From assembly GCA_026126105.1 (NCBI GenBank), contig JAHCJV010000015.1:20716-84715 (forward strand): a stretch of DNA of 64,000 nt, in the 5' to 3' direction. Positions within the stretch are counted from its first letter, which is position 1, and the number at the start of each line of letters is the position of its first letter. The notes under the pieces were generated by a model, which was not told where the DNA came from, did no database searches, and saw nothing but the letters and a program-made list of their open reading frames with translations. The position numbers and the translations under genes were made by a program. The DNA comes from Enhydrobacter sp. (GTDB lineage Bacteria; Pseudomonadota; Alphaproteobacteria; Reyranellales; Reyranellaceae). This document shows, piece after piece, positions 1-10,298 of the stretch.

Positions 1-1201
<1,201 letters not shown>

Positions 1202-1205
<4 letters not shown>

Positions 1206-1693
1206 CTCTCGCCGCGTACGAGGTGCTTGCTCATGTAGACTGTCGTGCCGCCGCCGATATGCGGCTCCGTCCGGTCGATGCGGAAGCCGATCGACTGGTA
1301 AAGCCGCACGTTGCTTGCAAAGGCCTGATTAGTCAGCAGGCGCAGCTCCCCGAGGCCGGCGCCTTTCGCCTTCGCTTCCGCGAGGCGCATCAGATGACGG
1401 CCGAGACCCTTGCCCTGCTGTTCGGGCGATACGGCGATATTCTCGATGAACAGGTGATCGGCGGTCGGAATGACTTCGATCAGGGCCACCAGGTCTCCAT
1501 CGGCAAACAGAAGGTCGATCTCGTGCTCGCGCACGGCCTCTTCGTAGTTGGCCTTCATCGGCAGCGGCTCACGGCCGATCACGGCAATCCACTTCGCATA
1601 GGCATTGCGCGTCAGGGAACGCACTGCGGCAACATCGCCCGGGCCCGCTCTTCTGATATCGAGGTGGGGACGCTTCGACACGGCACTCTCCAT
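1202..1693 (-). CDS. GNAT family N-acetyltransferase
   Basis: 163-residue single-domain acetyltransferase. The acetyl-CoA pyrophosphate loop is seen as QQGKGLG (residues 92-98) after a hydrophobic strand (IENIAVSP), and the C-terminal part has the typical NxxxxxLYxxxGF pattern (NVRLYQSIGF). The substrate cannot be told from sequence. Its stop overlaps the likely TTG start of prfC by 4 bases, so the two are probably co-transcribed. Confidence 0.85.
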
Positions 1694-2058
1694 TCGGACA
1701 ACAAAAAACCCGCCGATCGGACGATGGGCAGGGCTGCGGGGCTAGTGAGGCTTCGACGAGGAAGGGATCAGCGATGTCCTCGTCGTCGACGCCACAGCGA
1801 TGCAACGCTCTGCACCAGTGGGCAGAGTCGGCGTCGGGTCACAGGTTGGCGGAGGGTGAAACTCATTCTCCCATGCTCGGCATTATCGGCGAGACGGTCA
1901 AGCAGAGAACGACCGAGCTTGCTCGCCCGCTCTTGCAAAAGTTGCGCGGTTGAGTCACTTGCACGCGCTATGCTGTGGGCGCGACACCATGCGGTGCTGG
2001 CTGGAGGGAGGCGGCCTTGGGTTTCGGGCCCCGCGCCCTTGCCTGGGCGGCTGCTCGC
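1694..2058. other. Intergenic region between divergent genes
   Basis: About 365 bases between the GNAT gene (minus) and the solute-binding protein gene (plus). Both promoters must lie here, but I see no convincing -35/-10 pair, hairpin or repeat. The reading frame of the downstream gene stays open back to an ATG at 1975, but that extension lacks a signal peptide and looks like chance open frame in GC-rich DNA. Confidence 0.5.
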
Positions 2059-3033
2059 ATGAGGCGGCGTGATGTCATCGCGCTCGCCGGCGGTGCGGCG
2101 TCATCGATCGTCCCGGCTCGTGCGCAGGCCCTGCCGGTCATCGGCTATCTCGGCTCCGAATCCCCGGAACGCTACAGCAGTCGTCTCAAGGCTTTCAGCG
2201 AAGGCCTTGCTGCGGCCGGATATGTCGAGGGACGCACGGTCGAGATTGATTTTCGATGGGCCGACGGTCGATACAACCGATTGCCGGCGCTTGCGAACGA
2301 GCTGGCCGACCGCCACCCCTACGTGATCGTGGCGCCGGGCGGCGCCGAGGTCGCGCTGGCGGCAAAGGCTGCGACAGCTGCGATCCCGATCGTCTTCGAG
2401 ATGGGTGGCGATCCCGTAGCGCTGGGATTGGTGAGCAGCCTATCCCGGCCGGGCGGTAACCTCACCGGCGTGACAAGCCTGAGCGTCGAGGTCTCGCGCA
2501 AGCGCCTCGAGTTCATGTGCGAGGTACGCCCGGGCTTCAAGCTGTTCGCCGTTGCCCTCAACCCGGCGAGCCCGACCTCGGCCGCTCAGCTCAAGAACCT
2601 GCAGGTCGCAGCGGAGACCCTCGGCGTGGAACTTGTGGTGCTGAAGGCCAGCACCGTGCAGGAGTTCGAGTCGCTCTTCACCGGCGCGCAACAGGCGAAC
2701 GCGGGCGGCCTCGTCTTCACGTCCGATCCCTATTTCGCCTTCCGCAGCCCACAGCTCGGCGCGCTCGCGGTCCGCCATGCCGTGCCGGCGATCACCCAAT
2801 CGCGCGACTTCCCGCTCGCCGGGGGCCTCATGAGTTACGGCGGCGATTTCAACCAGTCGCACCGTCATACCGGCCTCTATGCCGGCCGTATCCTGCACGG
2901 CGAGAAGCCCGCCGATCTCCCGGTGCAGCGGGTCACCAAGGTCGAGCTGTTCATCAACCAGAAGGCCGCGGACGCGCTCGGCCTGGCCTTCCCGCCCTCG
3001 CTTCTGGCCAGCGCCGACCGGGTGATCGAGTGA
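2059..3033 (+). CDS. ABC transporter substrate-binding protein (TrpX/DUF534 type)
   Basis: 324-residue periplasmic binding protein of the ABC-sub-bind family (COG2984-like). The start at 2059 gives an RRRD-containing N-terminus, a short hydrophobic stretch and a likely cleavage after PARA. The mature part begins PVIGYLGSESPERY and carries family features such as GYVEGRTVEIDFRWADG and SRPGGNLTGVT. No permease or ATPase gene is nearby. The next gene, 33 bases on, is a membrane adenylate cyclase, so the protein may feed a ligand into signalling as well as, or instead of, transport (inference). Confidence 0.85.
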   Translation: MRRRDVIALAGGAASSIVPARAQALPVIGYLGSESPERYSSRLKAFSEGLAAAGYVEGRTVEIDFRWADGRYNRLPALANELADRHPYVIVAPGGAEVALAAKAATAAIPIVFEMGGDPVALGLVSSLSRPGGNLTGVTSLSVEVSRKRLEFMCEVRPGFKLFAVALNPASPTSAAQLKNLQVAAETLGVELVVLKASTVQEFESLFTGAQQANAGGLVFTSDPYFAFRSPQLGALAVRHAVPAITQSRDFPLAGGLMSYGGDFNQSHRHTGLYAGRILHGEKPADLPVQRVTKVELFINQKAADALGLAFPPSLLASADRVIE

Positions 3034-3066
3034 CCCTGCCGGCGCGCCGCTGCGCGGACTGACGCG

Positions 3067-4863
3067 ATGGCCGATCCATCCGTCGCCCCTCGCAGGTCGC
3101 TCTTCACAAAGTATTTCTGCGCGCTCTTCGCGGCTGCCGTCGCGCCGCTGTTGATCGCGAGCGGGAGCGAGGCATGGTTCGGCTATCACGACCAGCGCGC
3201 CCGGTTGAACGACCTGCTCGACGCCGAAGCGCGTTTGGCGGCCGTGAAGATTCAGGATTTCATCGAAGGCATTCGCGATCAACTCGGCTGGACGCTGCAG
3301 CTGCCGTGGTCCGAGGATAGCGTCGAGAGGCGCAGGCTCGACGCGCTCGGCCTGCTCCGGCAGGCGCCGGCCGTCATCAGCCTCAGCCTGGTCGATGCCG
3401 CCGGAAAGGAACGCCTGTTCGTCTCGCGTATTGGCCTGAACCGGATCAACCGCGGCGCCGACCTCGCCGGAACGCCTGCCGTAATGGGTGCCCGTGCGGC
3501 TGGGACCTGGTTCGGTCCGGTCACGTTCCGGTACGGCTCGGAACCGTTCATGACCATCGCCGTCGCGGGCAACCGCTCGGCGGTCGGAGTGGCGGTCGCC
3601 GAGGTCAACCTGAAGTTCATTTGGGAGGAGATCTCGGGGATCCGGGTCGGGCGCACCGGCGAGGCGTTCGTGCTCGACCGGCCGGGAAGGCTCGTCGCCC
3701 ATCCGGACATCAGCCTGGTGCTGCGGGCGGACGAAGCCGCGACCAGACCGCTGCGGGCCTTGCGCGATGCCATCTTTCTCACGGGGCTCGGCCAGGCGGC
3801 TACCGGCCAGGACCTTGCGGGGAAAACGGTGCTGGCGGCGCTGGCGCAGATTCCCGGCGTGGACTGGAGTGTCATCGTCGAGCAACCGCTCGCCGAGGCG
3901 TTCAGGCCGATCTACGCCGCTCTGTGGCGCACGGCGGCACTGCTCGTTGCCGGTGCGGTCCTCGCCGCAGTGCTCGCCTATTGGCTGACCCAGCGCATGG
4001 TTGGACCGATACGCCTGCTGGAGGACGGCGTCGCCCGGATCGGCGCGGGCCAATTGGATCACAGGATCAGCCTGGGGACCGGCGACGAATTCGAGCGGCT
4101 GGCGACAAGATTCAATGCGATGGCCGATGAGTTGTCGGTCTCGCAGGAGCGCTCGGAGCGCATCAGCAGGCTCAAGCGCTTTCTCGCGCCGCAGGTCGCC
4201 GAACTGGTCGACCGTATCGGAGACGACCGCGTGCTCGACGGCCGACGGGTCGAGGTGGTCGTGGTGTTCTGCGACCTTCGCGGTTTCACCGCCTTTTCGG
4301 CAGGCGCCGAACCCGAAACCGTCATCGGCGTGCTGCGTGAGTACTACGATACTCTCCAAGAGGTGGTCAGCGAGCACGAAGCGACCCTCATCAGCTTCCA
4401 CGGAGATGGCGTGATGGTGCTCCTCAATGCACCGGTCTCCTGTTCCGACCCGGCATTGCGCGCCGTCACCATGGCGCGCGACATGCAGGCGAGAGTCCAG
4501 AAGCTTCTGGTTGGCTGGCGTACGCTCGATCCGCGGCTCGGCTTCGGCGTAGGCGTGGCAATGGGACCTGCCACGGTCGGCCGGATCGGCTCTGGAGGCC
4601 GGCTCGATTATACGGCGATCGGCAATGTCGTGAATCTCGCCTCACGCCTGAGCGCAAGTGCCGCCGATTCGGAGACGCTCATCGATCGCGAGGCAGCCCA
4701 CGCAATCGGTACACACATCCCTCTCGTTCAATTGCCGTCGCGAAGCTTGAAGGGATTTGACCGCCCTGTTCCGGTATTTGTCCCTGTCGCGCGCTCATCG
4801 ACCGATACCGATCCGTCACTGCCGGCGGGCGCTGAACCCTTTTACCGCCCCGCAATGTTCTGA
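3067..4863 (+). CDS. Membrane adenylate/guanylate cyclase with periplasmic sensor and HAMP domain
   Basis: 598 residues. Layout: transmembrane helix near residues 14-36, a large periplasmic (Cache-like) sensor region, a second helix near 285-307, a HAMP domain (about 308-360) and a class III nucleotide cyclase domain from about 393. Both metal-binding aspartates are present, in FCDLRGF (about 401) and HGDGVMV (about 445), and the C-terminal half has the usual YTAIGNVVNLASRL motif. It should make cAMP (less likely cGMP) in response to an external signal. It follows the solute-binding protein by 33 bases and is probably in the same operon. Confidence 0.88.
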   Translation: MADPSVAPRRSLFTKYFCALFAAAVAPLLIASGSEAWFGYHDQRARLNDLLDAEARLAAVKIQDFIEGIRDQLGWTLQLPWSEDSVERRRLDALGLLRQAPAVISLSLVDAAGKERLFVSRIGLNRINRGADLAGTPAVMGARAAGTWFGPVTFRYGSEPFMTIAVAGNRSAVGVAVAEVNLKFIWEEISGIRVGRTGEAFVLDRPGRLVAHPDISLVLRADEAATRPLRALRDAIFLTGLGQAATGQDLAGKTVLAALAQIPGVDWSVIVEQPLAEAFRPIYAALWRTAALLVAGAVLAAVLAYWLTQRMVGPIRLLEDGVARIGAGQLDHRISLGTGDEFERLATRFNAMADELSVSQERSERISRLKRFLAPQVAELVDRIGDDRVLDGRRVEVVVVFCDLRGFTAFSAGAEPETVIGVLREYYDTLQEVVSEHEATLISFHGDGVMVLLNAPVSCSDPALRAVTMARDMQARVQKLLVGWRTLDPRLGFGVGVAMGPATVGRIGSGGRLDYTAIGNVVNLASRLSASAADSETLIDREAAHAIGTHIPLVQLPSRSLKGFDRPVPVFVPVARSSTDTDPSLPAGAEPFYRPAMF

Positions 4864-4881
4864 GTATTTTCGGCTCGAGCC

Positions 4882-5928
4882 TCACGCCGCCGGTGGGGCA
4901 CAAGACTCTCGCAGCACGAGTTCGACCGGCAACAGGGTCCGGGCCTGCGCTTGGCCGCCAACGCCGTGGAGCCGCTGCAGCAGCAGATCGGCGGCGGCGC
5001 GACCGACGTCTTCGAGGCTCCAGCGCAATGCCGTGATCGGCGGCGTGTGGACGGCGGCGAGGTCCGTATCGCCGACCGACAGCACCGACAGGTCGCGCGG
5101 CACCGACAGGCCAAGGTCGCGCGCCGCGCGCAGCACGCCCGCCAGGATGCGCGTGCCGAGTGCGATGATCGCAGTTGGTCTTGGAGTCCCACGCAACAGG
5201 GCGAGCGTGCCGCCCTGCGGGAAGTCCATGGGCGATGCCTGGATGCAGAGCTGCGCACCGGCCGCATCTATTCCCGCCTCGGCGAACACCGCGCGGAAGC
5301 CGGCGATGCGTTCGCGGCTGGGCCGCATGTCCGCGTCGGCCGTCAGCAGCGCGATACGACGGTGGCCCAATGCGACCAGATATCGGGTCGCAGCCATCGC
5401 ACCGGCCCGGTGATCGACCAGGACCGCAGGAGAAGGGATATCGTCTTCATCTTCGAGGGGGTCGCGATCGAGGATGACGATCGGCGTGCCCGCCGCCACG
5501 AGATCGCGCCAGATCCGTGCGTTGCCGTCGCCGGCGGGTGCCACAAGCATGCCGTCGAGACGTCGTCCCCGTAGCCGTGCCGCGGCCTCGCGCTCGCGCG
5601 CCGGGTCGTTGGCCGTATTGGCGATGATCAACAGATAACCGGCGTCGCGCAGGCACGCTTCCGCGGCCCGCACGATGGTCGCGTTGAGCGGATTGGAGAC
5701 GTCCGGGACTAGGCAGCCGACCATTCCGGAGGATCGCGTGCGCAGGCTGCGAGCCATGAAATCAGGCTGGTAGCCCAGCGTGCTGGCCGCCGCCGCGACA
5801 TCGCGTGCAATGCGCGCACTGACGTTCTTTCCACCATTCAGGGCGCGCGACACCGAGCTGAGCGAGACGCCAGCGACGCGCGCGACATCGCGAATCGTGA
5901 CGCCTGATCTGGAAACGATTTCTTCCAT
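4882..5928 (-). CDS. LacI family transcriptional regulator
   Basis: 348 residues. The N-terminal helix-turn-helix (TIRDVARVAGVSLSSVSRAL, from residue 11) and the hinge region with YQPDFMARSLR are typical, followed by a periplasmic-binding-protein-like effector domain (VGCLVPDVSNPLNATI). It is transcribed away from the solute-binding protein at 6023, and a LacI-type palindrome lies in the 94-base space between them, so it probably represses that operon and itself. The effector is unknown. Confidence 0.9.
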   Translation of the reverse strand: MEEIVSRSGVTIRDVARVAGVSLSSVSRALNGGKNVSARIARDVAAAASTLGYQPDFMARSLRTRSSGMVGCLVPDVSNPLNATIVRAAEACLRDAGYLLIIANTANDPAREREAAARLRGRRLDGMLVAPAGDGNARIWRDLVAAGTPIVILDRDPLEDEDDIPSPAVLVDHRAGAMAATRYLVALGHRRIALLTADADMRPSRERIAGFRAVFAEAGIDAAGAQLCIQASPMDFPQGGTLALLRGTPRPTAIIALGTRILAGVLRAARDLGLSVPRDLSVLSVGDTDLAAVHTPPITALRWSLEDVGRAAADLLLQRLHGVGGQAQARTLLPVELVLRESCAPPAA

Positions 5929-5974
5929 TTATCGCCGCATCTATTGACTCTCCACACTGAAATAGCAACGCTTC

Positions 5975-5988
5975 TGGAAACGTTTTCA
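5975..5988. promoter_or_regulatory. Probable LacI-family operator
   Basis: TGGAAACGTTTTCA is a near-perfect palindrome centred on CG, the hallmark of LacI/GalR operators. It lies between the divergent LacI gene and the solute-binding protein gene. A weaker related site (GGAAACGATTTC) lies at about 5910-5921 inside the first codons of the regulator. Binding is inferred from pattern and position only. Confidence 0.65.
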
Positions 5989-6022
5989 GAAACGATCAAC
6001 AAACAGCTCTGGGAGACGAAAC

Positions 6023-7603
6023 GTGTTCAAGCTCAATCGCCGCAGCTTCGCGGCCGGAAGTGCTGCGCTCGCCCTCATGCCCGGCATAGCCGGTGCCCAA
6101 AACAAGAAGCTCTTGCGCTTCGTGCAGAACGGCAATCTGACGATCCTCGACCCCATCTGGACGACGGCCTATGTCACGCGCGACCACGGCTACATGATCT
6201 ACGACACCTTGTTCGCGACCGATGAAGCCGGCGCGATCAAGCCGCAGATGGTCGACAAGCATGACGTCTCGGCAGACAAGACCCTGTGGACCTTCACCCT
6301 GCGCGACGGTCTGGAATGGCACGACGGCAAGCCCGTAACAGCCGAGGATTGCGTCTCCTCGCTCAAGCGCTGGCAGGCCCGCGACCCGATGGGCCAGAAG
6401 CTGGCGGACTTCGTCGTCGAGTGGAAGCCGGTCGACACGAAGACCTTCACGCTGAAGCTCAAGGAGCCCTACGGACTTGTGCTCGACACGCTGGGCAAGC
6501 CTTCGTCCAACGTGCCCTTCATGATGCCCAAGCGCATCGCCGATACTGATCCGTTCAAGCAGATCGACAGCCAGATCGGCTCCGGGCCCTTCATATACGT
6601 CAACGCCGAGTCAAAGCCCGGCGAGAGGCATGTCTACGTCAAGAATGCCAAGTACAAGCCGCGCGCCGAGCCCGCCTCGGGACTCGCCGGCGGCAAGATC
6701 GCCAAGGTCGACCGCGTCGAATTCATCGAAATGCCCGACCCTCAGCAGCAGGTGAACGCCCTGATCGCCGGCGAGATCGATATGGTCGAGCAGGTCCCGC
6801 ACGACCTGATCCCGATCCTGAAGAAGGACAAGGGCGTGCAGATCGTCAACTGGAACCCGCTCGGCCAGCAGTTCGTGCTGCGCATGAACCACCTGACCAA
6901 GCCGTTCGACAATCCCAAGATCCGCCAGGCAGCTCTGCTCTGCATGCGCCAGGAGGATTACCTTAAGGCCACGGTGGGCGAGCCGGAGTTTTACAAGGTC
7001 TGCACCGCCGCCTTCGTCTGCGGCACGCCCAACGCGGTCAATGTCCAAGGCGACCTGCTCACTAAGCCAGACTTCGAGAAGTCGAAGGCATTGCTCAAGG
7101 AGGCCGGCTATGACGGCACACCGGTGGTGCTCATGCAATCGACGACGCTTCCGGTGCTCACCAACATGGCGCCGGTGACCAAGTCCCTGCTCGAGCAGGG
7201 CGGGTTCAAGGTCGACATGCAGTCGATGGACTGGCAGACTGTCGTATCGCGCCGGGCCAAGAAGGACCCGGCCGACAAGGGCGGCTGGAGCGCCTTCCAC
7301 ACCTACGCCATCGCTGCCGACCTCCTGAACCCGATTGCGGCCAACTTTACCGTCGCCAGCGGCGACAAGGCATGGTTCGGCTGGCCAAACGATCCGGAGA
7401 TGGAAAAGCTGCGCGACGCCTATTCGAAGGAGACCGATCCCGCCAAGTCCAAGGCGCTGGCGGCAGCGGTGCAGAACCGCGCACTAGAGACAGCGCAATA
7501 CGCCTGGCTTGGCCAGTGGTACGGACCGGGAGCCGCGCGCAGCAACGTGGTCGGCTGGCTGAAGGCGCCGGTGACCGTTTTGTGGAACATCGAGAAGAGC
7601 TGA
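6023..7603 (+). CDS. ABC transporter substrate-binding protein, family 5 (peptide/opine type)
   Basis: 526 residues with a twin-arginine-like signal ([17 protein letters not shown], cleavage near GAQ) and an SBP_bac_5 domain: family features include WTFTLRDGLEWHDGKPVTAEDC near residue 90. Family members bind oligopeptides, nickel chelates, opines or similar solutes. No permease or ATPase genes follow; the next gene is an alpha/beta hydrolase starting 5 bases later. The cognate transporter must be elsewhere, or the binding protein is an orphan. Likely controlled by the divergent LacI regulator. Confidence 0.88.
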   Translation: MFKLNRRSFAAGSAALALMPGIAGAQNKKLLRFVQNGNLTILDPIWTTAYVTRDHGYMIYDTLFATDEAGAIKPQMVDKHDVSADKTLWTFTLRDGLEWHDGKPVTAEDCVSSLKRWQARDPMGQKLADFVVEWKPVDTKTFTLKLKEPYGLVLDTLGKPSSNVPFMMPKRIADTDPFKQIDSQIGSGPFIYVNAESKPGERHVYVKNAKYKPRAEPASGLAGGKIAKVDRVEFIEMPDPQQQVNALIAGEIDMVEQVPHDLIPILKKDKGVQIVNWNPLGQQFVLRMNHLTKPFDNPKIRQAALLCMRQEDYLKATVGEPEFYKVCTAAFVCGTPNAVNVQGDLLTKPDFEKSKALLKEAGYDGTPVVLMQSTTLPVLTNMAPVTKSLLEQGGFKVDMQSMDWQTVVSRRAKKDPADKGGWSAFHTYAIAADLLNPIAANFTVASGDKAWFGWPNDPEMEKLRDAYSKETDPAKSKALAAAVQNRALETAQYAWLGQWYGPGAARSNVVGWLKAPVTVLWNIEKS

Positions 7604-7608
7604 CGCCC

Positions 7609-8442
7609 GTGCAGGCCGTCGAGGACGTTCGCGCCCCCGACGGGACGCGCCTCGCCGCCTACGAATGGGGCGATGCGGCGGGTCCCGAGGTCCTGCTCGT
7701 CCACGGCTTCGCGCAGAGCCACCTCTGCTTCGAGCCGCAGGTTAGGAGCATGCTGGCGGAACACTGCCGTCTCGTTGCCTACGACCTCAGGGGGCATGGC
7801 GCCTCCGACCAGCCGTCCGACCCTGCTGCCTATCGCGGCAGCCGCCTCTGGGCCGACGATCTCGCCGCCGTGATGGCGGCCAAGCGGCTCCGACGCCCGG
7901 TACTGGTCGGCTGGTCTATGGGCGGTCGAATCATCCGGCAGTATTTGATGGTGCACGGCGACGCGCGCCTGGCCGGCCTCAACTTCGTCGCCTCGCAAGT
8001 GATCGAGGACCCGCGTTGCCGCGGACCGGCGGCGCCCAAGCCGCCGCCGGAGCGCCAGACGCTCGCGGAAGAGATCGACGCGGCAATCGCATTCCTGGAT
8101 GGATGCTATGGCAAGAAGCCGCCCGAAGCGGAGTTCCGCCGCGCACTCGCCTACAACATGCGCGTGCCGGCAGCGGTGCGTCGCGCGATCGCAGGCTGGT
8201 CCACGGATGCCACACAGACAATCGACGCGCTTCGCAGGATACAGGTGCCGACCCTGATCACCCATGGGCGCGACGATGCGGTCGTGCTGCCCAACGCAGC
8301 CGACATGGCGGCTGCCGCCATGCCGCATTCTCGGCAGTCCTGGTACAAGGGCTGCGGGCATTCGCCATTCAGCGAGGACGCGCCACGTTTCAACCGCGAA
8401 CTGCTGGCGTTTGTAAAGTCGTGCCAGGATAGCCGGTCCTAG
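7609..8442 (+). CDS. Alpha/beta hydrolase
   Basis: 277 residues from a GTG at 7609, chosen because it sits just after the stop of the solute-binding protein; upstream in-frame sequence overlaps that gene. Fold motifs are clear: oxyanion HGFAQSH, nucleophile elbow GWSMGG, acid GRDDAVV and catalytic His in GCGHSPF. Probably a soluble esterase or C-C/lactone hydrolase acting on the solute imported by the same operon (inference). It converges with the ABC-F gene, the two stops overlapping by 4 bases. Confidence 0.85.
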   Translation: MQAVEDVRAPDGTRLAAYEWGDAAGPEVLLVHGFAQSHLCFEPQVRSMLAEHCRLVAYDLRGHGASDQPSDPAAYRGSRLWADDLAAVMAAKRLRRPVLVGWSMGGRIIRQYLMVHGDARLAGLNFVASQVIEDPRCRGPAAPKPPPERQTLAEEIDAAIAFLDGCYGKKPPEAEFRRALAYNMRVPAAVRRAIAGWSTDATQTIDALRRIQVPTLITHGRDDAVVLPNAADMAAAAMPHSRQSWYKGCGHSPFSEDAPRFNRELLAFVKSCQDSRS

Positions 8443-10238
8443 CTGTCCAGCTCTTCGCGTAGCATCTCGAGTTCCAGCCATTCGGTCTCTGCGCGGTCCA
8501 GTTCCGATTGAGCGGCGCCGAGGCGATTGGTTTTGGCCTGGAAATCGGCGGCGTTGCGGCGGTAGAGGTCCGGATCGGCGAGCGCCGATTGCAAGCGCGC
8601 GATTTCCGCCTGCAGCGTCTCGATCGTTTTCGGCAACTCGGCCAGGGCCCGCTCGCGTTTATAGCCGAGCCGCGCCTTGGCTTCGCGCGCCGGCGCGTCC
8701 GCCTTCTCCTTGCGCGACGCAGGCGCCACGGCCGGCGCTGCTCGCGGGCCACGCTGGATCAGGTAGTCACTGTACCCGCCGGCATATTCCGTTGCGGTAC
8801 CATCGCCCTCGAGCGCAACGGTCGAGGTCACCAGCCGGTCCAGGAAATCGCGGTCGTGGCTGACCAGCAGGACGGTACCGTCGAACTCGGCGAGCGCCTC
8901 CTGCAGCAGATCGAGCGTGTCGGCATCAAGGTCGTTGGTCGGCTCGTCGAGCACCAGCATATTGGAAGGCGCCGCCAGCGCCTTGGCGAGCAGCAGGCGA
9001 TTTCGCTCGCCGCCGGAGAGCGTGCGCACCGGCTGGCGCGCCTGCTCGTCCCTGAAAAGATACTCGCGCAGATAGGTCATGACGTGCCGCGGCGTGCCGC
9101 GCACCAGCACATGGTCGTTGCGGTCGGCCAGGATCTCCCACGGCGTCTTGTCGGGATCGAGCGCAGTGCGGCGCTGGTCGATCACCACCGGCATCAGGTT
9201 GGCGCCGAGCTTCACCGAGCCGGTGTCGGGCGCGAGCTCGCCGATCAGCATCCTGAGCAGGGTCGTCTTGCCCGCGCCGTTGGGGCCGATCAGGCCGACA
9301 CGGTCCTTGCGGAATATGCGGGCGGAGAAGTCTCGCACGATCGTCCTGCCGCCGAAGCTCTTGGAGATATTTCGAGCGGTGATGGCGAGCGAGCCCGACT
9401 GCGAGGCCTCCCCGACCTCGATCGTGGCGCGGCCGGTCGGGCCGATCTGCTGACGGCGCTGCTTGCGGAGGTCGCGGAGCGCGCGCAGGCGACCTTCGTT
9501 GCGCGTGCGGCGCGCTCGGATGCTCTTGCCCGCCCATTCGGTCTCGCGCTCGATCAGCCGGTCGAGCTTGTGCCGCTCGGTCGCCTCGCGTTCGAGGATG
9601 CCAGTCGACCACTCCTCGAAGGCGTCATAGCCTTTGTCGAGCCGCCGCACGATGCCACGGTCGAGCCACAGCACAGCCCGCGTAAGGTTCGACAGAAAGC
9701 GCCGATCGTGGCTCACCAGGACATAGGCGCCCTTCCAGCTCGACAGCGTCGCCTCGAGCCATTCGATGGTCGGCAGATCGAGATGGTTGGTCGGCTCGTC
9801 GAGCAGCATGACGTCGGGCTCGGCGACCAGCGCCCGTGCAAGCGCCGCCCGGCGAGCCTCGCCGCCCGACAGCCCGGCTGGCTGGCACGCACCGTCGAGC
9901 TTCATCTCGGACAGCAACGCCTCGACGCGATAGTCGGAGGGGCCGAGCGAATCGGTCAGTGCCGACGCGACATAGTGCGCCACGGTCGGATGCCCGGTAA
10001 AGTCCGGCTCCTGCGGCAGGGTGGCTATCGTAGCGCCAGGCTGGGCGAAGCGCGTACCGCCGTCGAAGATCGGCTGGCCTTCCAGGATGCGCAGCAGGGT
10101 TGATTTGCCCGCCCCGTTGCGGCCGACCAGCGACAAGCGCTCGCCGGGTCCTATCGAGAGATCGACGCCGTCCAGGATCGTCTGGTCGCCGAGATGGAAG
10201 CGGATGCCGGCAAGCGCCAGCAGGGGTGGATCGGCCAT
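8439..10238 (-). CDS. ABC-F family ATP-binding protein (Uup/EttA-like)
   Basis: 599 residues from the ATG at 10238 (MADPPLLALAG); the frame stays open far upstream, but that part covers another gene on the other strand. Two ABC domains in tandem: Walker A GRNGAGKST (39-47) and GPNGAGKTT (about 316-324), signatures LSGGEARRA and LSGGERNRL, each followed by a DEPTN box. A charged linker lies between them and a C-terminal coiled-coil tail after about 520, as in Uup. No membrane segments, so it is a soluble translation- or DNA-structure-related ATPase rather than a transporter. Confidence 0.9.
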   Translation of the reverse strand: MADPPLLALAGIRFHLGDQTILDGVDLSIGPGERLSLVGRNGAGKSTLLRILEGQPIFDGGTRFAQPGATIATLPQEPDFTGHPTVAHYVASALTDSLGPSDYRVEALLSEMKLDGACQPAGLSGGEARRAALARALVAEPDVMLLDEPTNHLDLPTIEWLEATLSSWKGAYVLVSHDRRFLSNLTRAVLWLDRGIVRRLDKGYDAFEEWSTGILEREATERHKLDRLIERETEWAGKSIRARRTRNEGRLRALRDLRKQRRQQIGPTGRATIEVGEASQSGSLAITARNISKSFGGRTIVRDFSARIFRKDRVGLIGPNGAGKTTLLRMLIGELAPDTGSVKLGANLMPVVIDQRRTALDPDKTPWEILADRNDHVLVRGTPRHVMTYLREYLFRDEQARQPVRTLSGGERNRLLLAKALAAPSNMLVLDEPTNDLDADTLDLLQEALAEFDGTVLLVSHDRDFLDRLVTSTVALEGDGTATEYAGGYSDYLIQRGPRAAPAVAPASRKEKADAPAREAKARLGYKRERALAELPKTIETLQAEIARLQSALADPDLYRRNAADFQAKTNRLGAAQSELDRAETEWLELEMLREELDS

Positions 10239-10298
10239 GAGTACTCGGACTGGGAGCGGCGTGTTTGGCGGAAGCTGTCCACATGGGCAAGGATAACT

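Noticed and set aside
8508..10103. 531-residue plus-strand open frame over the ABC-F gene
   Set aside because: Antisense shadow; the minus strand encodes two clear ABC domains in the same place.
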